From Tritrichomonas musculus (lineage: Eukaryota; Parabasalia; Tritrichomonadida; Tritrichomonadidae), in the NCBI GenBank assembly GCA_039105265.1, contig JAPFFF010000020.1, forward strand, positions 1,133,001 through 1,197,000: a stretch of 64,000 nt of DNA, in the 5' to 3' direction. The position numbers and the translations under genes were made by a program. The notes beneath the pieces were generated by a model. That model worked only from the letters and a program-made list of their open reading frames with translations. It made no database searches and was not told the DNA's origin. Shown here piece by piece: positions 29,596-39,892 of this stretch (positions are counted from its first letter, which is position 1; every line of letters begins with the position of its first letter).

Positions 29596-29919
29596 ATGGT
29601 AGAATACATATATTTGATTCGTGAAAGGGAATTTTCTTATTCTAATCAACCTGTATACAAAATTGGTAGAACAAATAAGATTGCAACAAGAATGGGACAA
29701 TATCCAAAAGACAGCGAAGTATATATAATTGAAGCAGTAAGTGATTCAGTAAAAGTGGAAAAAGAATTAATAACAATATTTGAAGAAAATTATAAGAGAG
29801 CAACAACAAGAGATGGAACAGCATTTATAGGTAATGAGTACTTTGTTGGGAATGTGAATGAAATGATATATATTATTAGGACTTATATCCAATATCATTG
29901 TCCCAGAGCTATCATTTAG
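29596..29919 (+). CDS. GIY-YIG superfamily protein (T5orf172/MUG113-like)
   Basis: 107 residues: EYIYLIRE at the start, VYKIGRTNKIATRMGQYPKD next, and the Glu-containing helix SVKVEKELITIFEENYK, ending GNEYFVGNV. This is the order of the T5orf172/MUG113 branch of GIY-YIG nucleases, common in giant viruses and phages. It probably cuts DNA, or is a selfish homing gene. It is divergent from PolB and overlaps the 3' end of the minus-strand gene at 29912 by 8 bases. Confidence 0.75.
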   Translation: MVEYIYLIREREFSYSNQPVYKIGRTNKIATRMGQYPKDSEVYIIEAVSDSVKVEKELITIFEENYKRATTRDGTAFIGNEYFVGNVNEMIYIIRTYIQYHCPRAII

Positions 29920-30643
29920 TAAGGATGTCATATATATCAGCCTCTTGGCTTGGTTTTATTTTTAAGGTAATGAAGAGAGGAGATTTTAATATTACTGGTT
30001 GAAACATGAAATCAACTAATCTCATTTCCAAATATTTTAATGAATCCGTATTAACTTTTATTTTTATTGGCTTAGTCATGTCATAGTTAACTATCATTGC
30101 CTCTTGATCCATTATCATTGTGTCAATGTTTGCTAGGATGCTTGGGGTATATTCTTGGTCTCCAATTGATGAATGAGTTGCTACACCCTGTAATGAAACT
30201 AAATACAACTTATTGGCAAAATCAAGTATAGGTAGATCAGGTACATTTTTTTCTTCATTAGCTTTTACATCAAATTCCTTGCAGTTGAACAAACCAGTAA
30301 TCAATTTTGCTCTATGACTTCCTTCCTTGAATGTAATATTTTCAGTAGGTGTTAATGATATGGTTCTGTTATTGATATTCTTGAAGGTGATAGTAGTCTG
30401 ACGAGAATTTAGAAATTTGACTAGATATCCAAATGAATAGGTATACATCTCCTCAAAATCAATTCGTACCTCACTCTTTGATGTAGTAAATATTAAATAA
30501 TCTTCCGCAGTTGTCATTAATATGTTGGCTTTGGTATTAATAGATGAAACATAGTACTTCACGTATGGACATTTCCATGGGATATCAATATTAAGTCTTA
30601 CCGTATTGTAATTACCTGGTTGACTCTGAACACTATACAACAT
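29912..30643 (-). CDS. Candidate minor capsid (penton) protein
   Basis: 243 residues, beta-rich: NYNTVRLNIDIPWKCPYVKY near the start and a final pair of strands EMRLVDFMFQPVILKSPLFI then TLKIKPSQ. Length, strand-rich pattern and the terminal 'polar-hydrophobic strand' resemble the single jelly-roll penton-type proteins that accompany Polinton major capsid proteins. It is a weak call without structure prediction. Its ATG lies 18 bases from the divergent ATG of the giant fibre-like gene. Confidence 0.5.
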   Translation of the reverse strand: MLYSVQSQPGNYNTVRLNIDIPWKCPYVKYYVSSINTKANILMTTAEDYLIFTTSKSEVRIDFEEMYTYSFGYLVKFLNSRQTTITFKNINNRTISLTPTENITFKEGSHRAKLITGLFNCKEFDVKANEEKNVPDLPILDFANKLYLVSLQGVATHSSIGDQEYTPSILANIDTMIMDQEAMIVNYDMTKPIKIKVNTDSLKYLEMRLVDFMFQPVILKSPLFITLKIKPSQEADIYDILTK

Positions 30644-30661
30644 AATTTAATTTCTGATAAA

Positions 30662-33600
30662 ATGTCTTTGGCACTGTATTCTGCAAAGAGCAAGGAAGCA
30701 TATAAACTCAAATCAAATGATATAGAAATCACTATTGATGAAGAAGATGGTAAACGACTAAACATCGAAAACACTATTGAACCTGGCGAAATGGTGCAAT
30801 TTAATTGTATCTACAACAAAGCTGAAATAGATGAAAAAATAGTTGGTGATTATTTCGAAAAAAATGGATTCGAAAACTTTGGTGCGCTTAATCTTATGGC
30901 AGGGAAAGGTATTTATACATGGAATACTGACGGTACACTGACACCAAAAATACAATATTGTGCAAGCTTCAATAAGCTCTATGAAAGACTACGAGATAGT
31001 GCTACTAATTTACATACCTTTCTAGCTAAAATGAAGGATGACGTAGATTCTGGTATTGCACCTGGTGCTACATTAAACTATTTTACAGGTGAGGTAAATG
31101 ATAAAGAAATAATAACAGAATCATATGATGTTAGTACACACAAGAAACTAATAGAAGCACTTACACAGAATCATCAAGGTATGCTAAATGTAATGAACTT
31201 AATGATTAAAAATATAGATGATGTAAATAATGCAATTGCACCTAGTATCGATTGGTCTAAACTATCTGATTTAAAAATAATTGTTGAACATGTAGATAAA
31301 ACTACTCAAGCCTTAACTTATGAAACGGAGGACAAGAAACCAGAAAGTATGGACGCTATAATACAAGATATAAGTACAAGTAATGAAAATATATCTAAAT
31401 GGATAGCAAATAATACTGTTAATTTTACTGAGGTAGAACCTGTTAAATATGTTGATGAAAAGGTTAATGAAACTACTAATGAAACTACCTATGATGTCAA
31501 TGAGACTAACATAACTAACATGAAAGACTTTGTTAATAAAACAAATACAACAGCTGCTAATATTACTAAATGGATAGATGCGTTAAATGATCAAACCATA
31601 AGTTATGAGACCCTCTTGAACTTAACAGGTGGAAATACTTCTATGTGCTTAATTAATAAAACAACTGGTGAACCTGAAATACATGAGGTTAAAATAGAAA
31701 TTGATGAAACAACTCCTACTCCTACACCTGAACCTACTCCTACTCCTACACCTGAACCTACACCTGAACCTACGCCTACACCTACTCCAACTGAGCCACC
31801 AAAGGAGTTAGTTAACCAAGATGATATGGTTTATGAAATTCCCACTACTGATGAATTAAAGAAACTCGAAGAAAATAAGATTCCAAAAATAATAGAACCA
31901 GAAGAACTCACAATCAATGTATCTAAGTATTGGTTATATAGTAAAAAGACAATAGGATGGATAAAAGACTTATTGTATAATATCATTTCAACTACCCTAT
32001 CTCTTGCTAAACAGCCTATTAAATTAACTTATAAAACAATTGCTTTTGCGACAAAAGAATTTATGAAGATTATATATAACTTATTTTATTTTATCTGGTA
32101 TGGTATTGATAGTATTGTGGATATTGCATATGAAGCTGTTAAAGATAATGAAAAAGTGGGGGTAATCTTTTATATTGGAGGAGAAGATGCAGATGCTGAC
32201 TTTAAGGATGTAGATTTGCATCAGGTCATTGATGAGATAAAAGAATTGACACCAAGACTTAATAACAAAATTGATGAATTAAAGAATGAAGGAATTCGAA
32301 TGATTAAAATAGCATATAGCTCATTTACATTATTTTGGAGCAACTTATGGCACTTCATAGTTGATTTTATCATGAACTACCCAAATTTAGTTAATAATAT
32401 TATACAGATAGGCGGAAATTGGATAGATGCTCAATTTTGGCAATATATAGGAGGTTATTCTGATTTAATTCTGTATGTTTATGTAATACTTGTATATGCA
32501 ATCGCTGGGGGTTTAGGCGTTGGGGCATTTTGTTTATGTGTAATTCTAATAGCTGCCCTTTTCGAACCAATAGGAAGAGGTGCCCAATGGATTTTAAATA
32601 AGATTACACGACATCCTCCTGCTCCTCATGCTCGTACACTTGAAGTTGATGATAATGACGTTGTTAATACTGATGATGAAAATAGCTTTGATATTGTTGA
32701 CCCTGATGGAAATAAAATTGTAATTGAGATTGATGATGATATATTAGAAGTATTTCGAAATCAATATAACTCATTGGTCTCCAAATATCAAGCAATCTAT
32801 GAAGTTGTTCCCTCTACTCCATCAACTGACTCCAAGTATTTTACCTTGAAGGAATCAGATCAATTATATTTATATAGACCATCTCAGGTATATGAAGAAT
32901 CCAATTATTATTGTATGAGATGGGATATTGACCCTGATTATGAGATACCATTAAATTTAGTATTTCGGTTCAAGGATTATCTATTTGGAAATAATTGGGA
33001 ATTAACATGGGATGGTCATTCATGGATGGGAGATAATTGTGTTAATAATATTTTACCTAAATTGTTCAAGTCGAAAAATAAAACAGGTACAATCGAGTTT
33101 ATTGTGAAACATACTGATATAATGTCTAAATTGCTTAAAGAAACTGTTTACCCAGATATGCCTGATGACCACTCATCACTTAATTTTGCAGAAATACTTT
33201 ACCCATATCTCACGAATTGGAGGGTTATTAAGACAGATGGAACAGAGGCTAAGAAAAATATAACAGCACATACTAATGATTATAGCTTTGAGAAATTTAA
33301 TGAAAATGGTGCTACTTTGGATAGAGCTTATATTATGGTGGGTAAACCAGATGAAGTTATTGCAACAAATGGTCTATATGTCATTGTTGATTTAGATATT
33401 AATGGAGAAATAACAACTTTACAATGGGATTGCAATCTTGCAAGTGGAGCAGTATTAACTGGTTTAATGAATGTGTATGGAGATAATCCATGTATTGAAC
33501 TATTTAAATATTATCGAACAAAAAGACATTCGGTTAAAATTATTGAAGGATTCAACCATAAAAATATTCGAATATACATCAACAAAGAATTTTTTAATCA

Positions 33601-35947
33601 AGAAGGTTTAAACATTAATCCATTTGACGTAATTATTCGTCAGCAATTTTATGAAGTTGAGCCAGACCCAAGAAACTGTTCGACCATATCAACAGATTTA
33701 AATATATATTCATCAAAGATTATATGGGCTGATAATATCATGACAATGAGAAGAGACTTAAATGTGGTTGGTGGTACTGTTGATACTTTAGGTTACGAAT
33801 ATCTTTTGTTAAAGCAAATTGTTGATAACCTAGTTGAAAAAGAAAGAATTCAAGCAGTATATAATGAATATACAAAGACTTTAAGGGATGTACTATCTGT
33901 AGCTGATACCGTATTAAGCATAGTTGGTATGGGTCTTGCACTTGCAGGTGCGCTATCAACATTAAAGATGGCAAACAACTCAGTAAATATTAATACATAT
34001 CAAACAACACCATTCCCAGCAGGCCCAGGAGGAAATGGTGGAGGAGGTGGAGGTGGTGGTTATCCAGGTGATGGAGGTAGTGGCTTTCAAGGTAAGTTTT
34101 TGGTGAATGTTGATTTGAAGGCTGATAAGATGACTATGGAAAGATTTTTGCCAATAACAACAACTGTTCAAAATCCTATTGCTGGAGCTATTTCAACATT
34201 CTCAGCTACACAGGTTGTCCTTTCGACAACACACGCGCTAACTCAGTTAGGAAATGCTATTGCTACACTTGGTTCGAATGTCTTACACTTCTTTAGGAAT
34301 AGACCAGATACAAATGGGACTGAGACATTAAACATTAATTCATCCTCGATTACAATAACTGATAATGATACTGATAATGCAACTAATACTATCACAACCA
34401 CTGAACAATCATTAGTGAGAACTCATAGAGAAGTTCAGCCACAAGTTGTTACAGATGAAACAGATGAGATTCGAACAGATATAACTGTACCACAGACTAC
34501 AATGACAAATACAGCTTCAACTACGATTGCACTTAGGAATCAAGTTCCTGTTATTGATATTGCTGGAACTCAGTATACCTTAGAAGATATTGCAGATATG
34601 ACAAGAGAAGAACGAAATGCATTAGTTGCTAATCATCCTGATATCTTACGTATCCAATATCATGGAAGAGAGTGGTTTAATGTATATGATTTGTTTTATA
34701 ATGACCAACTCATTATCCATAATAATGTATTTCAACGAAGGACTCTAATAAGACCAGCTGATATTGAGATGACAGATAGAATACATAGAGCTACTGATAA
34801 CAATTGGTCAATAGAATGGGAAGGAACAACATACACAGCGAGAGATATTGAACAATTATCTATGCAAGATAGACTAAATTTACCATTTGTACAAAATGGA
34901 GATATTGGTTTAGAACCTTACTTGAATGACCAAACAATGGAGGCATGGATAAATATTATTGACCATAGAGGAGAGACTATTGACCCAATTGTTGCTACTA
35001 TTGATTATTCTGCTCCAACAACAGCAAATATTAGTGGAGGTCAAGTACGATTTGTTGGAATAAATTCACAAATAGAAGTCAATGCAAATGGAGTTAGATA
35101 TCAGCATTATGACCTTGTTGCCACAACAGATACTTGGACAGTACCAGGAACAACACCAGCAATAACAGCAAGAATGATAGAACAAATGAGTGATGAACAA
35201 AGAGGAGAACTAATGGATAATATTTATTCTCATGGTAATCTTTTAGCTTTTAATGACACATTAGATGAAACAACTGGTGAAGAAATAACACAAGTACTAT
35301 ATAATGGAAATGTAGTTGCTACAATAGATAGAAGAAGACTACATGTAATTAATATTGTGAATGGAGTGATAGAAATGTACCAACAAGATGGTGTTATAAG
35401 TGCAACTACCCAGGTTATTATGGGAGCAGTAGGTTATGTTGCTAGAAGGTTCTTACATGGTCAATGGCAGTTTGTTAGACATCATCCTGGTGATGCAGCA
35501 GCTATAGCAGGAGTAGCAGCAGAAGCATATGTAGCAAATAGAATAGGATTATTTAATATTCCAAGTTGGTTCCGTCGTAATGATAACCCAGAGACATTAG
35601 CAGAGGAAGATGTATTAGAAAAGATTCTTGCATGGGCATATCATGAAGAAACAGATGATGAACCTGAACTTGAAATAACAATGAAGGATGCTGATAAGAT
35701 GATGGTTTCATTTGATACATGTATTAATATTGCAAAGACATATCGCGATACTTTAAAGGGTACAATAGCATTCATGTGCGAGAAAATAAAAGAACTCGAT
35801 AATAAGCATCCATTAGAAGATATAGATATGACTGCTTATATTACTAAAGCAGAAGTGAAGGAAATGATAGACCAGAAGGATGCATATATTGATACTCTTG
35901 AGACAAGACTTGCTACATTAGAGAAGAAGTGCGCAAATATAGAGTAG
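30662..35947 (+). CDS. Giant fibre-like Polinton protein, 1761 aa
   Basis: The ATG of MSLALYSAKSKE is preferred over an upstream TTG. A Thr/Asn-rich stalk and a Pro-Thr linker (TPTPTPEPTPEP, about 365-395) lead to a hydrophobic region with a strong membrane-like segment, LILYVYVILVYAIAGGLGVG (about 600-640). A module shared with the next gene follows (LVFRFKDYLFGNNWELTWDG; IIRQQFYEVEPDP; NIMTMRRDLNVV, about 760-1050), then a Gly-rich stretch (about 1120) and a C-terminal domain (EDVLEKILAWAYHEE) with a closing coiled coil (DTLETRLATLEKKC). Stalk, linker and trimer-like coiled coil suggest a virion spike or fibre, or a host-attachment protein. The function is inferred. Confidence 0.6.
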   Translation: MSLALYSAKSKEAYKLKSNDIEITIDEEDGKRLNIENTIEPGEMVQFNCIYNKAEIDEKIVGDYFEKNGFENFGALNLMAGKGIYTWNTDGTLTPKIQYCASFNKLYERLRDSATNLHTFLAKMKDDVDSGIAPGATLNYFTGEVNDKEIITESYDVSTHKKLIEALTQNHQGMLNVMNLMIKNIDDVNNAIAPSIDWSKLSDLKIIVEHVDKTTQALTYETEDKKPESMDAIIQDISTSNENISKWIANNTVNFTEVEPVKYVDEKVNETTNETTYDVNETNITNMKDFVNKTNTTAANITKWIDALNDQTISYETLLNLTGGNTSMCLINKTTGEPEIHEVKIEIDETTPTPTPEPTPTPTPEPTPEPTPTPTPTEPPKELVNQDDMVYEIPTTDELKKLEENKIPKIIEPEELTINVSKYWLYSKKTIGWIKDLLYNIISTTLSLAKQPIKLTYKTIAFATKEFMKIIYNLFYFIWYGIDSIVDIAYEAVKDNEKVGVIFYIGGEDADADFKDVDLHQVIDEIKELTPRLNNKIDELKNEGIRMIKIAYSSFTLFWSNLWHFIVDFIMNYPNLVNNIIQIGGNWIDAQFWQYIGGYSDLILYVYVILVYAIAGGLGVGAFCLCVILIAALFEPIGRGAQWILNKITRHPPAPHARTLEVDDNDVVNTDDENSFDIVDPDGNKIVIEIDDDILEVFRNQYNSLVSKYQAIYEVVPSTPSTDSKYFTLKESDQLYLYRPSQVYEESNYYCMRWDIDPDYEIPLNLVFRFKDYLFGNNWELTWDGHSWMGDNCVNNILPKLFKSKNKTGTIEFIVKHTDIMSKLLKETVYPDMPDDHSSLNFAEILYPYLTNWRVIKTDGTEAKKNITAHTNDYSFEKFNENGATLDRAYIMVGKPDEVIATNGLYVIVDLDINGEITTLQWDCNLASGAVLTGLMNVYGDNPCIELFKYYRTKRHSVKIIEGFNHKNIRIYINKEFFNQEGLNINPFDVIIRQQFYEVEPDPRNCSTISTDLNIYSSKIIWADNIMTMRRDLNVVGGTVDTLGYEYLLLKQIVDNLVEKERIQAVYNEYTKTLRDVLSVADTVLSIVGMGLALAGALSTLKMANNSVNINTYQTTPFPAGPGGNGGGGGGGGYPGDGGSGFQGKFLVNVDLKADKMTMERFLPITTTVQNPIAGAISTFSATQVVLSTTHALTQLGNAIATLGSNVLHFFRNRPDTNGTETLNINSSSITITDNDTDNATNTITTTEQSLVRTHREVQPQVVTDETDEIRTDITVPQTTMTNTASTTIALRNQVPVIDIAGTQYTLEDIADMTREERNALVANHPDILRIQYHGREWFNVYDLFYNDQLIIHNNVFQRRTLIRPADIEMTDRIHRATDNNWSIEWEGTTYTARDIEQLSMQDRLNLPFVQNGDIGLEPYLNDQTMEAWINIIDHRGETIDPIVATIDYSAPTTANISGGQVRFVGINSQIEVNANGVRYQHYDLVATTDTWTVPGTTPAITARMIEQMSDEQRGELMDNIYSHGNLLAFNDTLDETTGEEITQVLYNGNVVATIDRRRLHVINIVNGVIEMYQQDGVISATTQVIMGAVGYVARRFLHGQWQFVRHHPGDAAAIAGVAAEAYVANRIGLFNIPSWFRRNDNPETLAEEDVLEKILAWAYHEETDDEPELEITMKDADKMMVSFDTCINIAKTYRDTLKGTIAFMCEKIKELDNKHPLEDIDMTAYITKAEVKEMIDQKDAYIDTLETRLATLEKKCANIE

Positions 35948-35974
35948 AATAGAGAATTATTTTTTTGGACTTAA

Positions 35975-38900
35975 ATGGACGAGACGACAACAAAATTCAT
36001 TGGAGACATACAATTTAAGGTAGGAGATGCTACTAGGAAAGGAAGTGAATTATTAACGCTGAGTGATTTGGATGGATATGTACAAGGAGGAAGCTGGTTT
36101 GAAGAAGTAGAAGGTTATCCTGAATATGAAATCAAAAATGAGAACATAACAGCCTATAAAGATGAATCACTGTCGATGGCTAACTACAACATCCTGAAAA
36201 TTAATATGTCAAATGACGTACTAAATAAGATAATAGCTGCTCCTGACGTAACTGTCGTATTCAAATTCATACTTAGGAAAGAAGTGATATACGATTATGA
36301 AGGCAATCTAGTGAAAGAATTTACTGCATACGTTGAAAATCATCAAGCAAAAGGTCCGTGTATTACATGTCGTACTGATCTTAAATGTATGGTCACACAT
36401 TGGACTACATTCGGCCCTGAGTTCTTTATAGCATTTGATACTAGACTCGGTGTGAATCCATATTCATTATACATGAATGGGGAGCTATCGATACAGTACT
36501 TACTAAAGCAAGACTCGATGGTTGCGAAGAAGCCAGTAGTCAAGTGTGATGTAATAGATGCGCGTAATGCTCTTCAGTTGTATGAATCAGATGTTCATTA
36601 CTTTTATAAACCAAGTGTCGTAACTACAGTGAATGTCGACTCAGTTGATTACTACAAGATGATATATCGAATTCCAAATGATTATACAATACCCATTAAC
36701 CTTAATTTTACATTTACTGAACACTGTTTTGGTAATAGATGGAGCCTAATATGGGATGGAACAAAATGGGTTGGAGAGAACATGCAAGGACGTAGCAATG
36801 GGAAAATAGAGAGCAGTAAGCAATATCTTCGTGTAAACAAAAATAATTATGGAGCAAGTGGATGCTATGTCAGATGCAAACGTAGTGAATGGAATAAGAT
36901 GTTGTTGGATGATACTAATGAAAATTTCATGAAAGTGATGTTCGCCAATGGCACTACAAAGTTGTTGTTCAAAGATGGTACAGAGGCAAATGGTTCTGCA
37001 CATAGCATAGAAATAGATAGATGTGATTCAACAGTAGAGATATATACTAAAGAAGGATACGATTATTTACCGCTACAATTACAGATCCAAAACAGTAATA
37101 AAGAAGAGGTAGAGTCGTTGTTGAACCGTATAGACAAAATTGTTTACGATATGTCACTTGATGGAGCGAGTAACAAGCTTACTTTTAGATGGGATGAACT
37201 ACATAAGAACGAACATTATGGGTACGACATAGATTTGATTGCTGAATTAGATAGTATTGAAAAAATTAACTATTATTGGTCCAGCAGTAACATTAACATC
37301 GCGACTAGAGATATCGAACTCTATTTACGTCAACAGTACACGGATCCTATAGAAGAAGTTAACTGGGATCCAACAACAAATGCTTTTAAGTACATTATTC
37401 AACAACAATTTTATGAGATTACTCCAAGACCAGATGCAGCCACAACTTTGTATACGGACTTCAATATTACTTCTTCGAAGATAATTACAGCTGATAACAT
37501 TATGACTATGCGATCAGATCTAAACATGGTTACAAATACTGTTGATGTGGTTTCTTATGACGTGAAAGATATAAAGAACAATGTAGAGACATTGAACTCA
37601 GAGATGGCAGAACAAGCAGCGAAGACAAAATATTTACAAAAAGAAGTGGATAAGGTAGATATGAAAGCTAACATAGGTATTGCTTTAGGTGCTGTTGGTT
37701 GTGTATTAGGTGCTACTGGTATAGGTGTTGCTGGTAAAGCATTATCATTTGCATCTAAAGCAGCACAAACTGGGGGTAGGGAATTAATAAATACTGTAAC
37801 CAAGGTGTCTGATGTTGGTACAAATGTTGTAGAAGATATTGCTGGTAAGCTCACTGACGAACTACCTGATATTGGAGCTGATGTATTCTTTGGTGATATG
37901 GTATCTGTTCCAATTCAGAGATCATTATTAAGATCAACAGCAAAATCAACAGACAAAGATAAATTAAATGCAATAATAGCTTGGTGCGATGAGGAGTATG
38001 TACCTGTTAATGAAATAAACTTTACTGATGAACTTGATGATCCGTCTAAAGTAGCCATGACATTAACATCAACAATAGATATGTGTAAGAGATTCCGTCA
38101 TACGATGAAACCAATGATAAAAACATTAGCGACTACTGTAGAGAAGAGTGTGTCATCAACAGATTTGGTTAGAGATGACATAATAGATGTTGTTGGTAAA
38201 TTTGTTAATGGAGAGGTCCATTTGGAAGCAGAAGATGTTATCACAGATGGAACAATCAAAGCACGATTTTTGGTGCAAAAAGTTAGTGAATACAATGATG
38301 TTGATTATGAAGAGAATATAGTTACTATTAATATTACTGATGGAACAATTAATTATCAAGGAACAACTGATTTTCCTAGCTGCACTATGAATGACAAAAC
38401 ATTTGTTATATCAAACCCAAATAAACTGAGGGTTGGTGGAATCAGCATCAAAGAGAATACAGCAAAAAGAAGAATGGAATTTACTACAAATGATTTAGCA
38501 TATACTTGTGATATAGATGCTTTACATAAGAAGATAGATACATTACATGAGCAGATAGAAAAGAATGATACAGCTCTAGCTACTACATTAAATGAATTCC
38601 CAACTGTTGATGAAGTAAATGAAGCATTAGATGAATTAAAAAATAATATGGTTAATATGGATAACCTGTATACGAAAGAGGAAGCGGATGCAAAATATCG
38701 AAGCAAAAATGATTTGATATATAAAGATGCTGTCGATGTGCCTTTTGAAAATGTCCAAGATAATTCCGGAACGTGGGAAGTCAAAATAAAATTGACTAGG
38801 GGAACTCGCCTTGTTGGAACAATATCAAATAACGATGGCTTTGTAAAAGAGTTTGATTATTTGTTTGACTATGATGGTGTTATTACTGAAGATGGAGTTA

Positions 38901-39640
38901 ATGTCGATGTTGAAATTGATGGAACAACCTATAACTTGACCTATTATAAAAACGATAGTAATGGTCAATGCTTTTACATCGATAATGGGGAAGACTCTTT
39001 TGATACCAAATTAATATTAGCGGAAAAAATATTGAAGCAAGATAAAATAGCATTGAAAAGTGAAATCCCTGAACCTGTTGATTTGACAAATTATGCTTTG
39101 AAAAGTGAAAATGATGAACTGAAGACAAAATTAAATAATTATATTAAATCTCATCAAGATCTAGCCAAGTTAGTAGGTGATAATGTTACTAAAATCGTAA
39201 CAATGAACAGTCAGATATCAAATCTACAGCAAGAGAACGAATCATTAAAAACTAAGTTAAACGCGTTGATGAATAAAATAGCACGAATCAACTACACATT
39301 CAATATAACGAATAGTAATACCATTCATTATCAATTCGAGAAACAACTTGACGAATATGATGGAACACTCTATTTGACTTATAATGAAACCAGAGATAAT
39401 GTTACCAGTGTAAACGAAATCAAAATCAATATATCATTCAACGTTAATAATTCACCTAAGTTTGAATATCAATGTGAACCAACTAAGATCTGGTTAAACA
39501 ATATTGAATTTCCATTAAGTAGTAGCAATCTCATGATCAATGCAACAGTTAATTACATATTGATTAATTCTTCATTCTTTACATCAAATGGTATCTTAGC
39601 TGCAGATAACACTAAGAATGTAATACATTCATTACAGTAA
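35975..39640 (+). CDS. Second fibre-like Polinton protein, 1221 aa, paralogue of the previous gene
   Basis: It shares three blocks in order with the 1761-residue neighbour: LNFTFTEHCFGNRWSLIWDG (about 250), YIIQQQFYEITPRPDAAT then NIMTMRSDLNMVTN (about 470-515), and DKLNAIIAWCDEE (about 660). The remaining C-terminal third is typical of tail or fibre proteins: LYTKEEADAKYRSKNDLIY, then EPVDLTNYALKSENDELKTK, a long coiled coil (VTKIVTMNSQISNLQQENES) and a beta-rich tip. A hydrophobic alanine-rich segment (IALGAVGCVLGATGIGVAGK) precedes it. It is probably an adhesive virion fibre made by duplication of the shared base module with a different tip. A T7 tract precedes the ATG. Confidence 0.6.
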   Translation: MDETTTKFIGDIQFKVGDATRKGSELLTLSDLDGYVQGGSWFEEVEGYPEYEIKNENITAYKDESLSMANYNILKINMSNDVLNKIIAAPDVTVVFKFILRKEVIYDYEGNLVKEFTAYVENHQAKGPCITCRTDLKCMVTHWTTFGPEFFIAFDTRLGVNPYSLYMNGELSIQYLLKQDSMVAKKPVVKCDVIDARNALQLYESDVHYFYKPSVVTTVNVDSVDYYKMIYRIPNDYTIPINLNFTFTEHCFGNRWSLIWDGTKWVGENMQGRSNGKIESSKQYLRVNKNNYGASGCYVRCKRSEWNKMLLDDTNENFMKVMFANGTTKLLFKDGTEANGSAHSIEIDRCDSTVEIYTKEGYDYLPLQLQIQNSNKEEVESLLNRIDKIVYDMSLDGASNKLTFRWDELHKNEHYGYDIDLIAELDSIEKINYYWSSSNINIATRDIELYLRQQYTDPIEEVNWDPTTNAFKYIIQQQFYEITPRPDAATTLYTDFNITSSKIITADNIMTMRSDLNMVTNTVDVVSYDVKDIKNNVETLNSEMAEQAAKTKYLQKEVDKVDMKANIGIALGAVGCVLGATGIGVAGKALSFASKAAQTGGRELINTVTKVSDVGTNVVEDIAGKLTDELPDIGADVFFGDMVSVPIQRSLLRSTAKSTDKDKLNAIIAWCDEEYVPVNEINFTDELDDPSKVAMTLTSTIDMCKRFRHTMKPMIKTLATTVEKSVSSTDLVRDDIIDVVGKFVNGEVHLEAEDVITDGTIKARFLVQKVSEYNDVDYEENIVTINITDGTINYQGTTDFPSCTMNDKTFVISNPNKLRVGGISIKENTAKRRMEFTTNDLAYTCDIDALHKKIDTLHEQIEKNDTALATTLNEFPTVDEVNEALDELKNNMVNMDNLYTKEEADAKYRSKNDLIYKDAVDVPFENVQDNSGTWEVKIKLTRGTRLVGTISNNDGFVKEFDYLFDYDGVITEDGVNVDVEIDGTTYNLTYYKNDSNGQCFYIDNGEDSFDTKLILAEKILKQDKIALKSEIPEPVDLTNYALKSENDELKTKLNNYIKSHQDLAKLVGDNVTKIVTMNSQISNLQQENESLKTKLNALMNKIARINYTFNITNSNTIHYQFEKQLDEYDGTLYLTYNETRDNVTSVNEIKINISFNVNNSPKFEYQCEPTKIWLNNIEFPLSSSNLMINATVNYILINSSFFTSNGILAADNTKNVIHSLQ

Positions 39641-39669
39641 AATACAAAAAGTTGATAGATATTTTTTCT

Positions 39670-39887
39670 GGTGTAGAATTCAAAAAACACTATTAGAAAG
39701 CTCAAAAACTACTCCATACCTTGGAAATGACATTGGTGGAATAGTGAAAGTAGAGGGTGTGTACTTACGATAGGTTTTCAGAGGGTATTTGGCCGGGTAG
39801 CGAGGCCCAAGCGAAGGTGTACCTGAGCTTGGTGGCGAGCAGTGTAGGCGGTGGCGAAGTATGAGACACCGCCTATACTATACTACT
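39670..39887 (-). repeat. Polinton right terminal inverted repeat
   Basis: The inverted copy of 13438-13655, ending CTATACTATACTACT and followed by the ACAAC duplication. It starts 29 bases after the last gene's stop. Confidence 0.95.
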
Positions 39888-39892
39888 ACAAC

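Larger units (their letters stand above)
13438..39887. mobile_element. Maverick/Polinton DNA element, 26.45 kb
   Basis: It is bounded by 218-bp terminal inverted repeats that differ at 3 positions and by the short duplication ACAAC (13433-13437 and 39888-39892). Inside are the hallmark Polinton genes: rve-type integrase, FtsK/HerA-like packaging ATPase, probable double-jelly-roll major capsid protein, protein-primed family B DNA polymerase and a candidate minor capsid protein. There are also HNH and GIY-YIG nuclease-type genes, two giant fibre-like proteins and several unknown small proteins. No adenovirus-type maturation protease was recognised. The near-identical ends suggest a young copy. 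It looks largely whole, with one visible break: a 1.74-kb DNA transposon inserted in one gene. Its GC content and long open frames contrast with the AT-rich host DNA. Confidence 0.95.

Noticed and set aside
37555-38784. Antisense ORFs of 99 and 142 codons in the second fibre gene
   Set aside because: Ser/Phe-rich shadow frames of a long coding gene, no start context.
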